A stretch of 64,000 nucleotides of DNA from Planctomycetaceae bacterium (GTDB taxonomy: Bacteria > Planctomycetota > Planctomycetia > Pirellulales > Pirellulaceae): positions 62,001-126,000 of the forward strand of contig JAHEBQ010000011.1 of assembly GCA_024642205.1 (NCBI GenBank), read 5' to 3'. The notes below the pieces were generated by a model. That model was not told the origin of the DNA and searched no databases. It saw only the letters and a list, made by a program, of their open reading frames with translations. Every line of letters starts with the position of its first letter. Within the stretch, counting starts at the first letter, position 1. The translations under genes and the position numbers were made by a program. Shown here piece by piece: positions 1 through 7,924 of the stretch.

Positions 1-1299
1 TCCGATCGGGAACGGGTCAAACAGACCCCTGACCTGGTCTTTGGCCGTTTTCCCTTCCAGGTCAAGGACCCCTGCGTGCAGCATTCCCAGCGGGCGACCC
101 TGATAGTATCGAATGGTGATTCCGTTGCTTTGGCAATTCCAGAATTCGTTCAATTGTGCCTTGGCGACGACGAATTCACCGATGCCGGAAATACGAAACC
201 GATCACCCCGTTTGACTTGTATGTCCGTGATTTGCCAGCTGCGATCGGATATGAGATTGAATCGGGTGCTGGCCGATCCAAACCGGGCCCCGATCGGCTT
301 GGCACTCGTCAGACAGCCACGTTCAATTTCATAGCCGTACTCCATTTCATTGACAAACAGCTCCCAATCCCGTTCCAGCTCGGCTCGGTTGTCTTGAATC
401 GAGCGGATAAAATGTTGATTGAATGCGGTTGAGTCCAGTTCGGCGATTTGCGGAAGTTTCTCAAACACGGCCTTTGTTTTCTCGTGTTTGGAAAAAAACT
501 CACAACCGGCCCAGCTCCAGGCGTAGTAACGGACTTCCAGGAACGCGGTCGGCGGAATGTTCAGAACGTCAGTCAGCGACATGGCGGTTCCGGAAACGCG
601 TTCGTCCTTGATCTGTTTGATACGGCCCCAGTTTTCCGATTCGCTTCGATCACGCAGTCGATAAAGCAATTGCAGTTTCTGTTCTTTCCAGCGGTGAACA
701 GCCAGCAATTCGGCCATTCCCTCGCCGAACCAAGGCGAGCCGTAGCCGCGAAGAAACCAGAGCATGAACGCATGCGTGCCTTCGTGAATCAGGAGATGGC
801 GGGTGTAATAATTGCCCGCTTGAAGGTAGAGCCAGAGGTTGTGACGCCGCTGGAATCCGGCTTTGAACCTGGGCAAATCACCGGGCATCAAACCAGCCTT
901 CTGAAATCGGGAAGGGTCGTTTACGTCGGCAATCAGGAATGCACGGATTTTCCATTTCCTGGCTTTTTCCAGCCGGATGTTGAAATACGCGCACCATTGA
1001 TCGACCGCCTGGTCAAAGACATCGACCAACTCGTCAACTTTTTCCGGTTCGCGCACGTCGGTGTAGAGATCGAGGTGTTGCCCCGTGATTTTGCGGATGC
1101 CGGCGGTCTGGACCCGATCTTCATCAATCTCGAACGAGGCAGGAATTCCCGGATTGATTTCATGCATTGAGTCCAGCCAGTTTTCCTGGGAGAACGCAGG
1201 AGGGCCAAGCGAAACTCCCATTATTATCAACGCAATGAATCGGCCCCCGAGCATCAAGGGCAGTAGCGGAATTCGGTTTTTGTTTACAACGAGGGCCAT
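1..1299 (-). CDS. Secreted zinc metallopeptidase-like protein (gluzincin type), 3' end outside window
   Basis: The minus strand reads open for 433 codons from an ATG at 1299 to the left edge, with no stop in the window. The N-terminus has basic residues, then a hydrophobic stretch (FIALIIMGVSLGPPAFSQ) that looks like a signal peptide ending near residue 38. In the middle is HLLIHEGTHAFMLWF, an HExxH zinc motif, followed about 25 residues later by SPWFGEGMAELLA, the usual place of the third (Glu) ligand in gluzincins. It is therefore probably an exported metallopeptidase or a relative of the planctomycete DUF1570 type; substrate unknown. It is divergent from the solute-binding protein at 1386, with only 86 bases between the two starts. 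The C-terminal part continues past the edge, so full length is unknown. Confidence 0.8.
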   Translation of the reverse strand, partial: MALVVNKNRIPLLPLMLGGRFIALIIMGVSLGPPAFSQENWLDSMHEINPGIPASFEIDEDRVQTAGIRKITGQHLDLYTDVREPEKVDELVDVFDQAVDQWCAYFNIRLEKARKWKIRAFLIADVNDPSRFQKAGLMPGDLPRFKAGFQRRHNLWLYLQAGNYYTRHLLIHEGTHAFMLWFLRGYGSPWFGEGMAELLAVHRWKEQKLQLLYRLRDRSESENWGRIKQIKDERVSGTAMSLTDVLNIPPTAFLEVRYYAWSWAGCEFFSKHEKTKAVFEKLPQIAELDSTAFNQHFIRSIQDNRAELERDWELFVNEMEYGYEIERGCLTSAKPIGARFGSASTRFNLISDRSWQITDIQVKRGDRFRISGIGEFVVAKAQLNEFWNCQSNGITIRYYQGRPLGMLHAGVLDLEGKTAKDQVRGLFDPFPIG

Positions 1300-1385
1300 G
1301 GAGACAGTCGGGACTTTGGTTTCAATCCGATCTATAATTCGGATCAGCGTAACATTGAGCTGACAATGACTCCTATTGTAATCTA

Positions 1386-2504
1386 ATGGAGGGACTCTTA
1401 CGTAGCATGTCAAATCTGATCCTTTGGAGACTCAACAGGCGTTCCGTGAAGCAACGTCCTAACGCATTCGAGGCGGGGCGCTGGCGGGTCTTGCCATTGC
1501 TGCTCGTGTCCTGGATTCTCTTCAATACGGGTTGTCTGAAGAGGACCGACAATGAAGTTGTCGTTTACTCGGCGCTGGATCGCGAGTTTTCCGAACCGAT
1601 CCTGACGGACGTTGGCCGTGAACTGGGGTTCCGGGTGTTGCCGAAATTCGACCAGGAATCGAACAAGACGGTTGGACTGGTGTCCGGAATCATTGCAAGC
1701 AAAGATCGACCGCAAGCGGACGTTTTCTGGAACAACGAAATCCTGCACACGATACGCTTGCAGAAAATGGGGTTGCTGGAAGTTTATCGCAGTCCAAAGG
1801 CGGATCCGTTTCCTGGCCAGTTTGTTTCGAGTACAAGCCAGTGGACTGGCTTCGCGGCCCGGGCACGTGTGTTGATTGTCAATACGGACCTGATTCCGGA
1901 TCCAGCTGCACGCCCCAATTCCATCTACGATTTAGCAGATCCCCGATGGAAAGGCCGCTGTGCGATGGCTCGCCCGCTGTTTGGCACCACCGCGACTCAT
2001 GCGGCGGTTCTGTTTTCGGAGCTGGGAGAAACAGCCGCCAGGAAGTTGTTGGAAGATATCGCCGCAAACGCGTCGATCGAAGGAGGCAACAAGCAGGTTG
2101 CCCTCAAAGTCGCCAGCGGACAATTCGCGTTTGGAATCACCGACACCGACGACGCGATCATTGAACGGAACAACGCCCAGCCGGTGGTCATGGTTTTTCC
2201 TGATCAAGACGAAGGCCAGTTGGGGACGCTGCTGATTCCCAATACCCTGACCATCATCAAGAACGGCCCCAATCCGGAGCGGGCAAAACGCCTGGTGGAT
2301 CGATTGCTGATGCCTGACATCGAGGAGCGATTGGCAATCGGTTCGAGTGCCCAGATTCCGTTGAGCCCTGCGGTCAAGGTAAAGTCCCCCGCGGAACCCC
2401 CGGACGTAACGCTGAAAGTGATGCGGGTTGATTTCGAAGCCGCCGCGGAGGGATGGGACCAAGCGAAACTTCTGTTAATGAAGTTGTTTCCGTCAGGAGC
2501 TTAA
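1386..2504 (+). CDS. ABC-type extracellular solute-binding protein (iron/ferric type fold)
   Basis: A 372-residue protein of the type 2 periplasmic binding family. The mature part opens with VVVYSALDREFSEPIL, the pattern seen in FbpA/ferric-binding and related proteins, and continues with DVFWNNEILHTIRLQKMGLLEVY and a two-lobed fold length. The N-terminus has a basic region and a hydrophobic run (VLPLLLVSWILFNTGC); the Cys could be lipidated, but NTGC is a poor lipobox. No permease or ATPase gene lies beside it, so the partner transporter is elsewhere or the protein works alone. The first ATG has no Shine-Dalgarno sequence; an ATG at 1407 follows GGAGGG by 12 bases and is a reasonable alternative start. 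Ligand (iron, other metal or an organic anion) cannot be told from sequence alone. Confidence 0.85.
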   Translation: MEGLLRSMSNLILWRLNRRSVKQRPNAFEAGRWRVLPLLLVSWILFNTGCLKRTDNEVVVYSALDREFSEPILTDVGRELGFRVLPKFDQESNKTVGLVSGIIASKDRPQADVFWNNEILHTIRLQKMGLLEVYRSPKADPFPGQFVSSTSQWTGFAARARVLIVNTDLIPDPAARPNSIYDLADPRWKGRCAMARPLFGTTATHAAVLFSELGETAARKLLEDIAANASIEGGNKQVALKVASGQFAFGITDTDDAIIERNNAQPVVMVFPDQDEGQLGTLLIPNTLTIIKNGPNPERAKRLVDRLLMPDIEERLAIGSSAQIPLSPAVKVKSPAEPPDVTLKVMRVDFEAAAEGWDQAKLLLMKLFPSGA

Positions 2505-2535
2505 GAATTCCCTGTTTCGGAACTCTTCGGGTCCA

Positions 2536-2588
2536 CAAAAAAAAAGACATCACTTGATCAATCAAGTGATGCCTTTCGTTTTTTATCG
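2536..2588. terminator. Bidirectional intrinsic terminator
   Basis: A perfect 11-base inverted repeat (CATCACTTGAT at 2548-2558 and its complement at 2561-2571) is flanked by a run of nine A on the left and a T-rich run on the right, so it can end transcription from both strands. It sits between the convergent solute-binding protein gene and the Cys-rich protein gene. Confidence 0.85.
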
Positions 2589-2616
2589 CAGTTGCAGTTA
2601 CGGCAACCTTCATCAA

Positions 2617-3075
2617 CTAATAGCAGCAGGTGTCGCAGCTGTTACGGCCGGCGCGACGGCTTGCTACTCTGGCGCGACGCTTGGCCATAAAGCCCACTCG
2701 CTGATTGGCGCAAGGATCGCATCCGCAACCCGATGCAACTGGTGCACCACAACCACAGTCAGATGCAACAGGAGCGTCCTGCATAGGAACGGCTGTTGTG
2801 TATGCCACTGAAGTGGCAGCGGTACCACACGAACTGCATCCCTGGGGAGCAGTAGTGTAAGTCATTGGAGCGTATACGGGAGCAACAACGCTGCCACATG
2901 TGCTGCAACCAGCAACTTGTGGACTAACAATCGTGCTTGCTTCCACGCTTCCAGTCGTAGCGGCAGCGACGTCTTCGACAGGCACAACCGGCGCTACGTT
3001 CGTGGCTGTATCCTGGGCCAACAAAGAACCACTCATCAACAATGTGCAAAATGCAGCTACAAAAAATCTCTTCAT
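2617..3075 (-). CDS. Small secreted cysteine-rich protein
   Basis: A 152-residue protein with a clear signal peptide (MKRFFVAAFCTLLMSGSLLAQ) and a good ribosome site (AAGGGG 7-8 bases before the ATG). The mature chain is low complexity, rich in Ala, Val, Thr and Pro, and carries repeated paired cysteines: GCSTCGS, GCSSCGT, DCGCGAP, GCGCDPC and a terminal CDTCCY. The last 30 residues are very basic (MAKRRARVASRRAGR). I recognise no enzyme family. Exported Cys-rich proteins of this kind are common in planctomycetes, whose walls have been described as containing disulfide-rich protein; a structural envelope or disulfide-linked role is an inference. It is monocistronic, with the bidirectional terminator directly downstream. 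Confidence 0.85.
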   Translation of the reverse strand: MKRFFVAAFCTLLMSGSLLAQDTATNVAPVVPVEDVAAATTGSVEASTIVSPQVAGCSTCGSVVAPVYAPMTYTTAPQGCSSCGTAATSVAYTTAVPMQDAPVASDCGCGAPVASGCGCDPCANQRVGFMAKRRARVASRRAGRNSCDTCCY

Positions 3076-3530
3076 TCTCGTCCCCTTGAAAATTGTAACA
3101 CCAATGGATTTGCAATTGGATCGTCCTCAAGCTTTTGAGAATTCGATTTGCAGAACCCAACCAAACTCTGAAATTGCAGAGCTCCGTATCGGCAGGCTTC
3201 TTCACCCGCGAACAAGCCGACCAAAGTACCAATTCCGCAAACTCTGCTCAACCGGCTATACCCTGTTAAAGCGGGTTTTTTACCATGATGAAGCGAATTT
3301 CGCCCAGATTGTCGGTCTGGACACTCAAATCTCGTCCGTTATTCGAATTTTCCTGCGAAGACCAGCGTATCGGTGCACAGGTCTGGATTTCAAAAAGAGG
3401 AATTTGGGCAGGACTGGCTAACTTGCCAACGGGTTTCCCGATTGGTTGGACTGGGCTTTGTCAATTCGATTTGCGAACGATCCTGTTCCCTAGGTTGGAA
3501 TGAAAGAACGGGTTAGCCGATTCTGACGAC
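3076..3530. other. Intergenic region without a recognised gene
   Basis: These 455 bases hold the 5' leader of the Cys-rich protein gene and the 3' flank of the large kinase gene, both on the minus strand. Open frames here are short or antisense. I found no tRNA, hairpin with T-run, or repeat. Confidence 0.5.
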
Positions 3531-6395
3531 CTATTCCGGCATCAACCGAGTTCTCAAGAGAAGGTCAACCAGCCCTTTCTTCGGGTTTGCGACTGCCACG
3601 ATCAAACCGAATACCATTGAGATTGTCGACAAAAGTAAAATGATCAATATGCCCAGAATGACACTGGGGCTAGTTTTCATTTTATCGATCATTGTTCCAA
3701 CTTCCGGTTCCGTATGGCTGGTCTGGATTTCCGAGAAAATCATCAGCAAAATGAAAACGCCAACGAAGGCAATTGCAGGCAGCCAGCAAGCGGCAGATCG
3801 AATCGCACAAACCCAACCAGGGGATTTCTGTCCGCGCGAATTGCAAACCTGGATTCCCATAAATCGAAACACCGGTCCTCCCCCAAACCACCAGCCCAAT
3901 GCCGTGGGTAATATCAGACCCAAACCCAGGCCGACAAAAAAACGAAGATGGTTGGAAATTGGCGCGATGAAATAGCACAACATGAAAATCGTACTGGCAA
4001 CCAGGCTGTACATAATCAATTCGATTCCCATTGTTGCGCTAAGTACGCCCAGGCGGTTGTCCCAGGTAAGACTGTTGACTCGATTCGAATGGGTGGCCAG
4101 GTACGCTTTGGCCCATTGGAGCGTCGCGTCGGTTTTCGGTCGCTGCGCCAACTCGATCAGGAAATCTTGAACCGATGAGGGCAAGACTTTTGTTCGACGA
4201 AACAAATCACCCATTTCCTGGACCAAACCAACGACTCTCTCGTCCGATGTCCGTTCTCCGATCAACTCCGGGTCTCCATCTCGCGGGCCATAAACGGACG
4301 TTGAATTTTCGTTAATGACACTAACCAGTTGGTTGTCCAGAAGTTTGGCATGCCCATCCTGGTCCAGCCAGATCTGCGGGAGACTTAACGATTCAGGCAA
4401 CGTCCCGTCGCTTTGCGCCTGCTGCAGCTCATCGACAATCTCCAGCATCAGTTGACCGAATAGACTCCAGTCGGCTCGGTTTCGAATCCCGACAAAGGTT
4501 TGAATGGGAACACCTTGAATGGCTTCGAAGGCGTCCCAGCGTTTGCCAGTGGAATCGGTTCCACCTTCCAGCCATCGTTGGCGGGTTCCCCGGGCAAGAT
4601 TGATTCGTTCGCTTGACAGTTCGCAACCCTTTTCGCAGACGACAATCCAGACATCGCGATTGAGCGGTTCATCGTGTCCCAGGAATACCTTTCCCAGTCT
4701 CGATTCACCCATCAGTTCGCGGGTTTCGTAGGGACCGAATTTCAAAACATCGATCGTATTGAGACGCGGTTGGACGACCGGCACACGAAATTTCTGTTTG
4801 CCGGTATCGAGCCGGATGACCCGCGTGCCGCTGAGCATCCCATGCAGACCCAACATTCGATTGGACTCTCTCATCGTCGAAACGAAAATCAACGTCGGAA
4901 TGTAAGTGGATGCGAGACCACGCAGCAATTGGGCCAGATGGTCTTCGACGGCGACCGGAATGGTCCCATAGCTCGATTGCCAAAGCGCGTAGCACAGGGG
5001 AATTCCCAAAGCTCCCGGAACCATCGAGGTTCTCGCCAACGCCCTTCCCAATCCCGCTCTCTGCCCTTCTACGTTGACGAGTTTCAGCCCCATCAATCGC
5101 TTGCCCAGACCGCGACCAAACCGGCCTTCGAAGAATGAATAGTAGAGCACCGTGACCGACCACATCAGGATTGCCCCCCAGAACATCAACGGCCGCGTGT
5201 TTTGCTGAATTGCCTCGGCAGCTTCTTCAGGCGGAACATGCTGGCGAGCCTGCAAGACCAGGGAAGCGAGTGACCAACTGACAATGGCAGTGGTGATCGT
5301 GATTTGGATCAGTGTCTGGTCGATCATGTAGGCGGCCAAGCGCCGCCCGACGTCGGCAATCGACTCGCGCTGAGTCGCAAACGGAAGCAAAGCCAGCTTC
5401 AATTGTTCGAGGTCCTGAAACCGCTTGGAAGGCTCTTTCTCCAGACACTTTGAGATCACTCGTCCGAGGTCCTTCGGGATCGAAGTGTTGATTGCTGAAC
5501 ATGCCGGCGGACGATCGGAAATGATCTGCGCCGTGACGGACATCGCGTCGCCCAGGAATGGTGTTCGTCCCGTTAGCAGGAAAAACAATGTCGCGCCGAC
5601 CGCATAGACATCGGTTCTTCGGTCGAGGTTGCCGCCTCGAATTTGTTCCGGGGCGGCATAGGACGGCGTCCCCATGAACGTGCCGGTTTGGGTCAAATTG
5701 ACTTCTGTATTGGCGAGCGACTTGGATAGCCCGAAGTCACCGATTTTGACGGATCCATCGGTGTCAAGAAAACAGTTAGACGGTTTCACGTCGCGATGAA
5801 CCATTCCCAGCCGGTGGGCTGCAATTAACCCCTCGATGGCTTCCAGAACTCTGTCGACGGCGAGTGAATAAGTGATTGGACCTTCGTCGTTGACTTTGTC
5901 GGCAAGTGTTTTGCCGGGCATCAATTCCATGGCGATGTACGGTTGGCCCTCGCCGCTACCCGTACCGTAGATGAAGGTGACCCTGGGGTGAGAGATTTGG
6001 GCAGCCAATTGCGCTTCTCGCACAAACCGCTTCACGTAGGTCTCGTCGGAAACCATGTTTTTGGCCAGCCGTTTGAGCGCCACCCGGCGACCGGTTTGAA
6101 CTTCCAACGCTTCCCAGACATTTCCCATTCCTCCCGATCCGAGCCAGCGGATCAAGCGATAAGGACCGACGTTTTCGCCAATTCCGCAAGGTTCCTGCGG
6201 CACCACGACATCTGTCGACGGCGCGATCGTCAATTCGGCATCTGGGTTTGTCTGGCCCCTCGATTCCATCGATGATCCAAACGCCTGGCCACAATCCTGA
6301 CAGAATCGCGGCGGATCACCTTCATAGCTGAAAGTATGCTCGCAATCTGGACAATAAATTTTCAATTGAAACCGCCCTGATTTGAGCCTAACCAT
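3531..6395 (-). CDS. Membrane Ser/Thr protein kinase with duplicated kinase-RDD architecture
   Basis: A 954-residue protein from the chosen ATG at 6395; the frame is open to 6458, but the extra 21 residues look unlike the family. Order: zinc ribbon (CPDC and CQDC, residues 15-35), Hanks-type kinase about 79-340 with GSGGMG loop, VALK lysine near 108, HRDVKPSN at 200-207, DFG at 220-222 and GTPSYAAPE, then an RDD-type membrane domain (RRLAAYMIDQ to LSGTRVIRLD, about 351-530). A second unit follows: a kinase-like segment about 552-760 with a loop-like GESRLGKVFLGHD and GHAKLLDNQL in place of the DFG region but no HRD motif, then a second RDD-like domain (about 781-954) ending ANPKKGLVDLLLRTRLMPE. 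The first kinase should be active; the second is probably a pseudokinase. It is divergent from the FHA gene at 6584. Confidence 0.9.
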   Translation of the reverse strand: MVRLKSGRFQLKIYCPDCEHTFSYEGDPPRFCQDCGQAFGSSMESRGQTNPDAELTIAPSTDVVVPQEPCGIGENVGPYRLIRWLGSGGMGNVWEALEVQTGRRVALKRLAKNMVSDETYVKRFVREAQLAAQISHPRVTFIYGTGSGEGQPYIAMELMPGKTLADKVNDEGPITYSLAVDRVLEAIEGLIAAHRLGMVHRDVKPSNCFLDTDGSVKIGDFGLSKSLANTEVNLTQTGTFMGTPSYAAPEQIRGGNLDRRTDVYAVGATLFFLLTGRTPFLGDAMSVTAQIISDRPPACSAINTSIPKDLGRVISKCLEKEPSKRFQDLEQLKLALLPFATQRESIADVGRRLAAYMIDQTLIQITITTAIVSWSLASLVLQARQHVPPEEAAEAIQQNTRPLMFWGAILMWSVTVLYYSFFEGRFGRGLGKRLMGLKLVNVEGQRAGLGRALARTSMVPGALGIPLCYALWQSSYGTIPVAVEDHLAQLLRGLASTYIPTLIFVSTMRESNRMLGLHGMLSGTRVIRLDTGKQKFRVPVVQPRLNTIDVLKFGPYETRELMGESRLGKVFLGHDEPLNRDVWIVVCEKGCELSSERINLARGTRQRWLEGGTDSTGKRWDAFEAIQGVPIQTFVGIRNRADWSLFGQLMLEIVDELQQAQSDGTLPESLSLPQIWLDQDGHAKLLDNQLVSVINENSTSVYGPRDGDPELIGERTSDERVVGLVQEMGDLFRRTKVLPSSVQDFLIELAQRPKTDATLQWAKAYLATHSNRVNSLTWDNRLGVLSATMGIELIMYSLVASTIFMLCYFIAPISNHLRFFVGLGLGLILPTALGWWFGGGPVFRFMGIQVCNSRGQKSPGWVCAIRSAACWLPAIAFVGVFILLMIFSEIQTSHTEPEVGTMIDKMKTSPSVILGILIILLLSTISMVFGLIVAVANPKKGLVDLLLRTRLMPE

Positions 6396-6583
6396 CTCGC
6401 TGGTGATGTCGGTCAGATATTGTAGTTGTCGGCAAAATCCACGTCGACTCCAACCCATCGAGACAGGATTTCAGCCGAACCGTTGTCAATTGGGGTGATT
6501 CGTCACTGACGCCATTTACCGCTATAATCGGCCTCGCGACGTCCACCGCGACATTCACTTGAAAACAATCCACGGTTTATTCC

Positions 6584-7804
6584 ATGAAGCTTCGACTTAC
6601 CGTAATTGCAGGTCCCGATGCCGGGCGTACATTCAATCTTGACCCTGGCCAGACGCTCTTAGTCGGTCGTGGCGAAAAAAGTGAAGCCCGCTTGGGCGAT
6701 CCCTCCGTATCACGCGTGCATTTCGAGATTGGCAACGACGGAGCTGACGTCCTGGTTGCCGACAAGGGAAGTTCCAGCGGAACATTTCTCGATGGCAAAC
6801 AAGTCGATCGGTCAAAAATGAAAATCGGGAGTGTCATCCAGGCGGGAGATACTCGGTTTCGACTGGAGGAACAAGGGGTGACCGAGAGGACGATGGCCCC
6901 CGTCAATCGCCCGGACACCAGCGAAGCAAAACCCTTGCGGCAACTGGTGGGAACGGAACTTGGACCGTACAGATTACTTGAGATCATCGGCAAAGGAAAT
7001 TCCGGACTGGTTTTCAAGGCGCATGACGCCGAAAAAGACCGAATCGCAGCCGTCAAAGTCCTGACGCCCCAGTTCACCGCCAACGACGAGCAGCGCCAAC
7101 GGTTCGTCCGTGCGATGAAGACAATGTTGCCGATCAAGGACGATCGAATCGTCAATCTTCATAATGCCGGCAAGAATGGACCCTACTGCTGGGCGGCAAT
7201 GGAATACGTCGAAGGCGAGAACCTCTCGCAGCTGATCGAACGAATCGGCATTGAAGGAATGTTGGACTGGAAAAAAGTCTGGCTCGCCGCCGTCGATATC
7301 GCACGGGCCCTGCACAAAGGCTACGAGCACAAGATCGTCCACCGAAACGTGACGCCGACGAACATCCTGCGACGCAAAAGCGATGAAGCCTGTTTGTTGG
7401 GCGATTTCATGCTGGCCAAGGCCCTCGAAGGTACACTCGCTCAACAGGTAACTCAACCAGGACAGATTCTTGGCGATATTCCTTACTTGGCGCCTGAACG
7501 AACACTGGCCGATGCGGAAGTTGATACCCGCTCGGACCTGTACGGTCTGGGCGCGACCTGCTACGCGCTGTTAACCGGCCGGCCACCCGTCAGCGGCAAC
7601 ACGTTGACCGAGATGGTCCATAACGTTCGCGAGGAATCTCCTGAACCACCCAAGAAATATCAGCTGGCCGTCAACGACCTGTTCCAGGACATCGTCATGA
7701 CGTTGATTGCCAAAGACCCTGCCGACCGAATGCAAACCCCCTCGGGCTTGATCAAGGAGCTCGTTCGAATCGGAAGGTATCAGGGCCTTGATCCCGGGTT
7801 CTAG
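6584..7804 (+). CDS. FHA domain-pseudokinase protein
   Basis: A 406-residue soluble protein. Residues 1-95 form an FHA phosphothreonine-binding domain (VGRGEKSEARLGD, SVSRVHFEI and GSSSGTFLDG are the canonical loops). Residues 128-390 form a Hanks-type kinase fold: GKGNSG loop at 136-141, AVK lysine at 158, APE at 303-305, DLYGLGATCYALLTG. Two catalytic positions are changed: HRD is HRN (253-255, in HRNVTPTN) and DFG is DFM (274-276). Loss of the catalytic base Asp suggests a pseudokinase or a very weak kinase. Placed 188 bases from the divergent start of the kinase-RDD gene, it may bind phosphorylated forms of that kinase through its FHA domain; this is inference. Confidence 0.9.
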   Translation: MKLRLTVIAGPDAGRTFNLDPGQTLLVGRGEKSEARLGDPSVSRVHFEIGNDGADVLVADKGSSSGTFLDGKQVDRSKMKIGSVIQAGDTRFRLEEQGVTERTMAPVNRPDTSEAKPLRQLVGTELGPYRLLEIIGKGNSGLVFKAHDAEKDRIAAVKVLTPQFTANDEQRQRFVRAMKTMLPIKDDRIVNLHNAGKNGPYCWAAMEYVEGENLSQLIERIGIEGMLDWKKVWLAAVDIARALHKGYEHKIVHRNVTPTNILRRKSDEACLLGDFMLAKALEGTLAQQVTQPGQILGDIPYLAPERTLADAEVDTRSDLYGLGATCYALLTGRPPVSGNTLTEMVHNVREESPEPPKKYQLAVNDLFQDIVMTLIAKDPADRMQTPSGLIKELVRIGRYQGLDPGF

Positions 7805-7857
7805 TCACTTTGCCTGCCGAACGCGAGTGACGACCGGATCGACCCTGGGTTGGAGCC

Positions 7858-7915
7858 TGGCCGGTAACACTGGCCGGTAACACTGGCCGGAAAGACTGGC
7901 CGGAAAGACTGGCTG
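7858..7915. repeat. Short tandem repeat, four 13-base units
   Basis: Four head-to-tail 13-mers: two copies of TGGCCGGTAACAC, then two of TGGCCGGAAAGAC, followed by a partial TGGCTG. It lies in the short gap between the 3' ends of the convergent FHA and miaB genes, 10 bases before the miaB stop codon. Confidence 0.9.
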
Positions 7916-7924
7916 TGATAGGAC

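Noticed and set aside
448..1170. 240-codon plus-strand open frame
   Set aside because: It is antisense to the metallopeptidase, whose minus frame has a signal peptide and HExxH motif; the plus frame has no domain.
7858..7915. Possible CRISPR array
   Set aside because: Units are contiguous 13-mers without spacers, and no cas genes are present.
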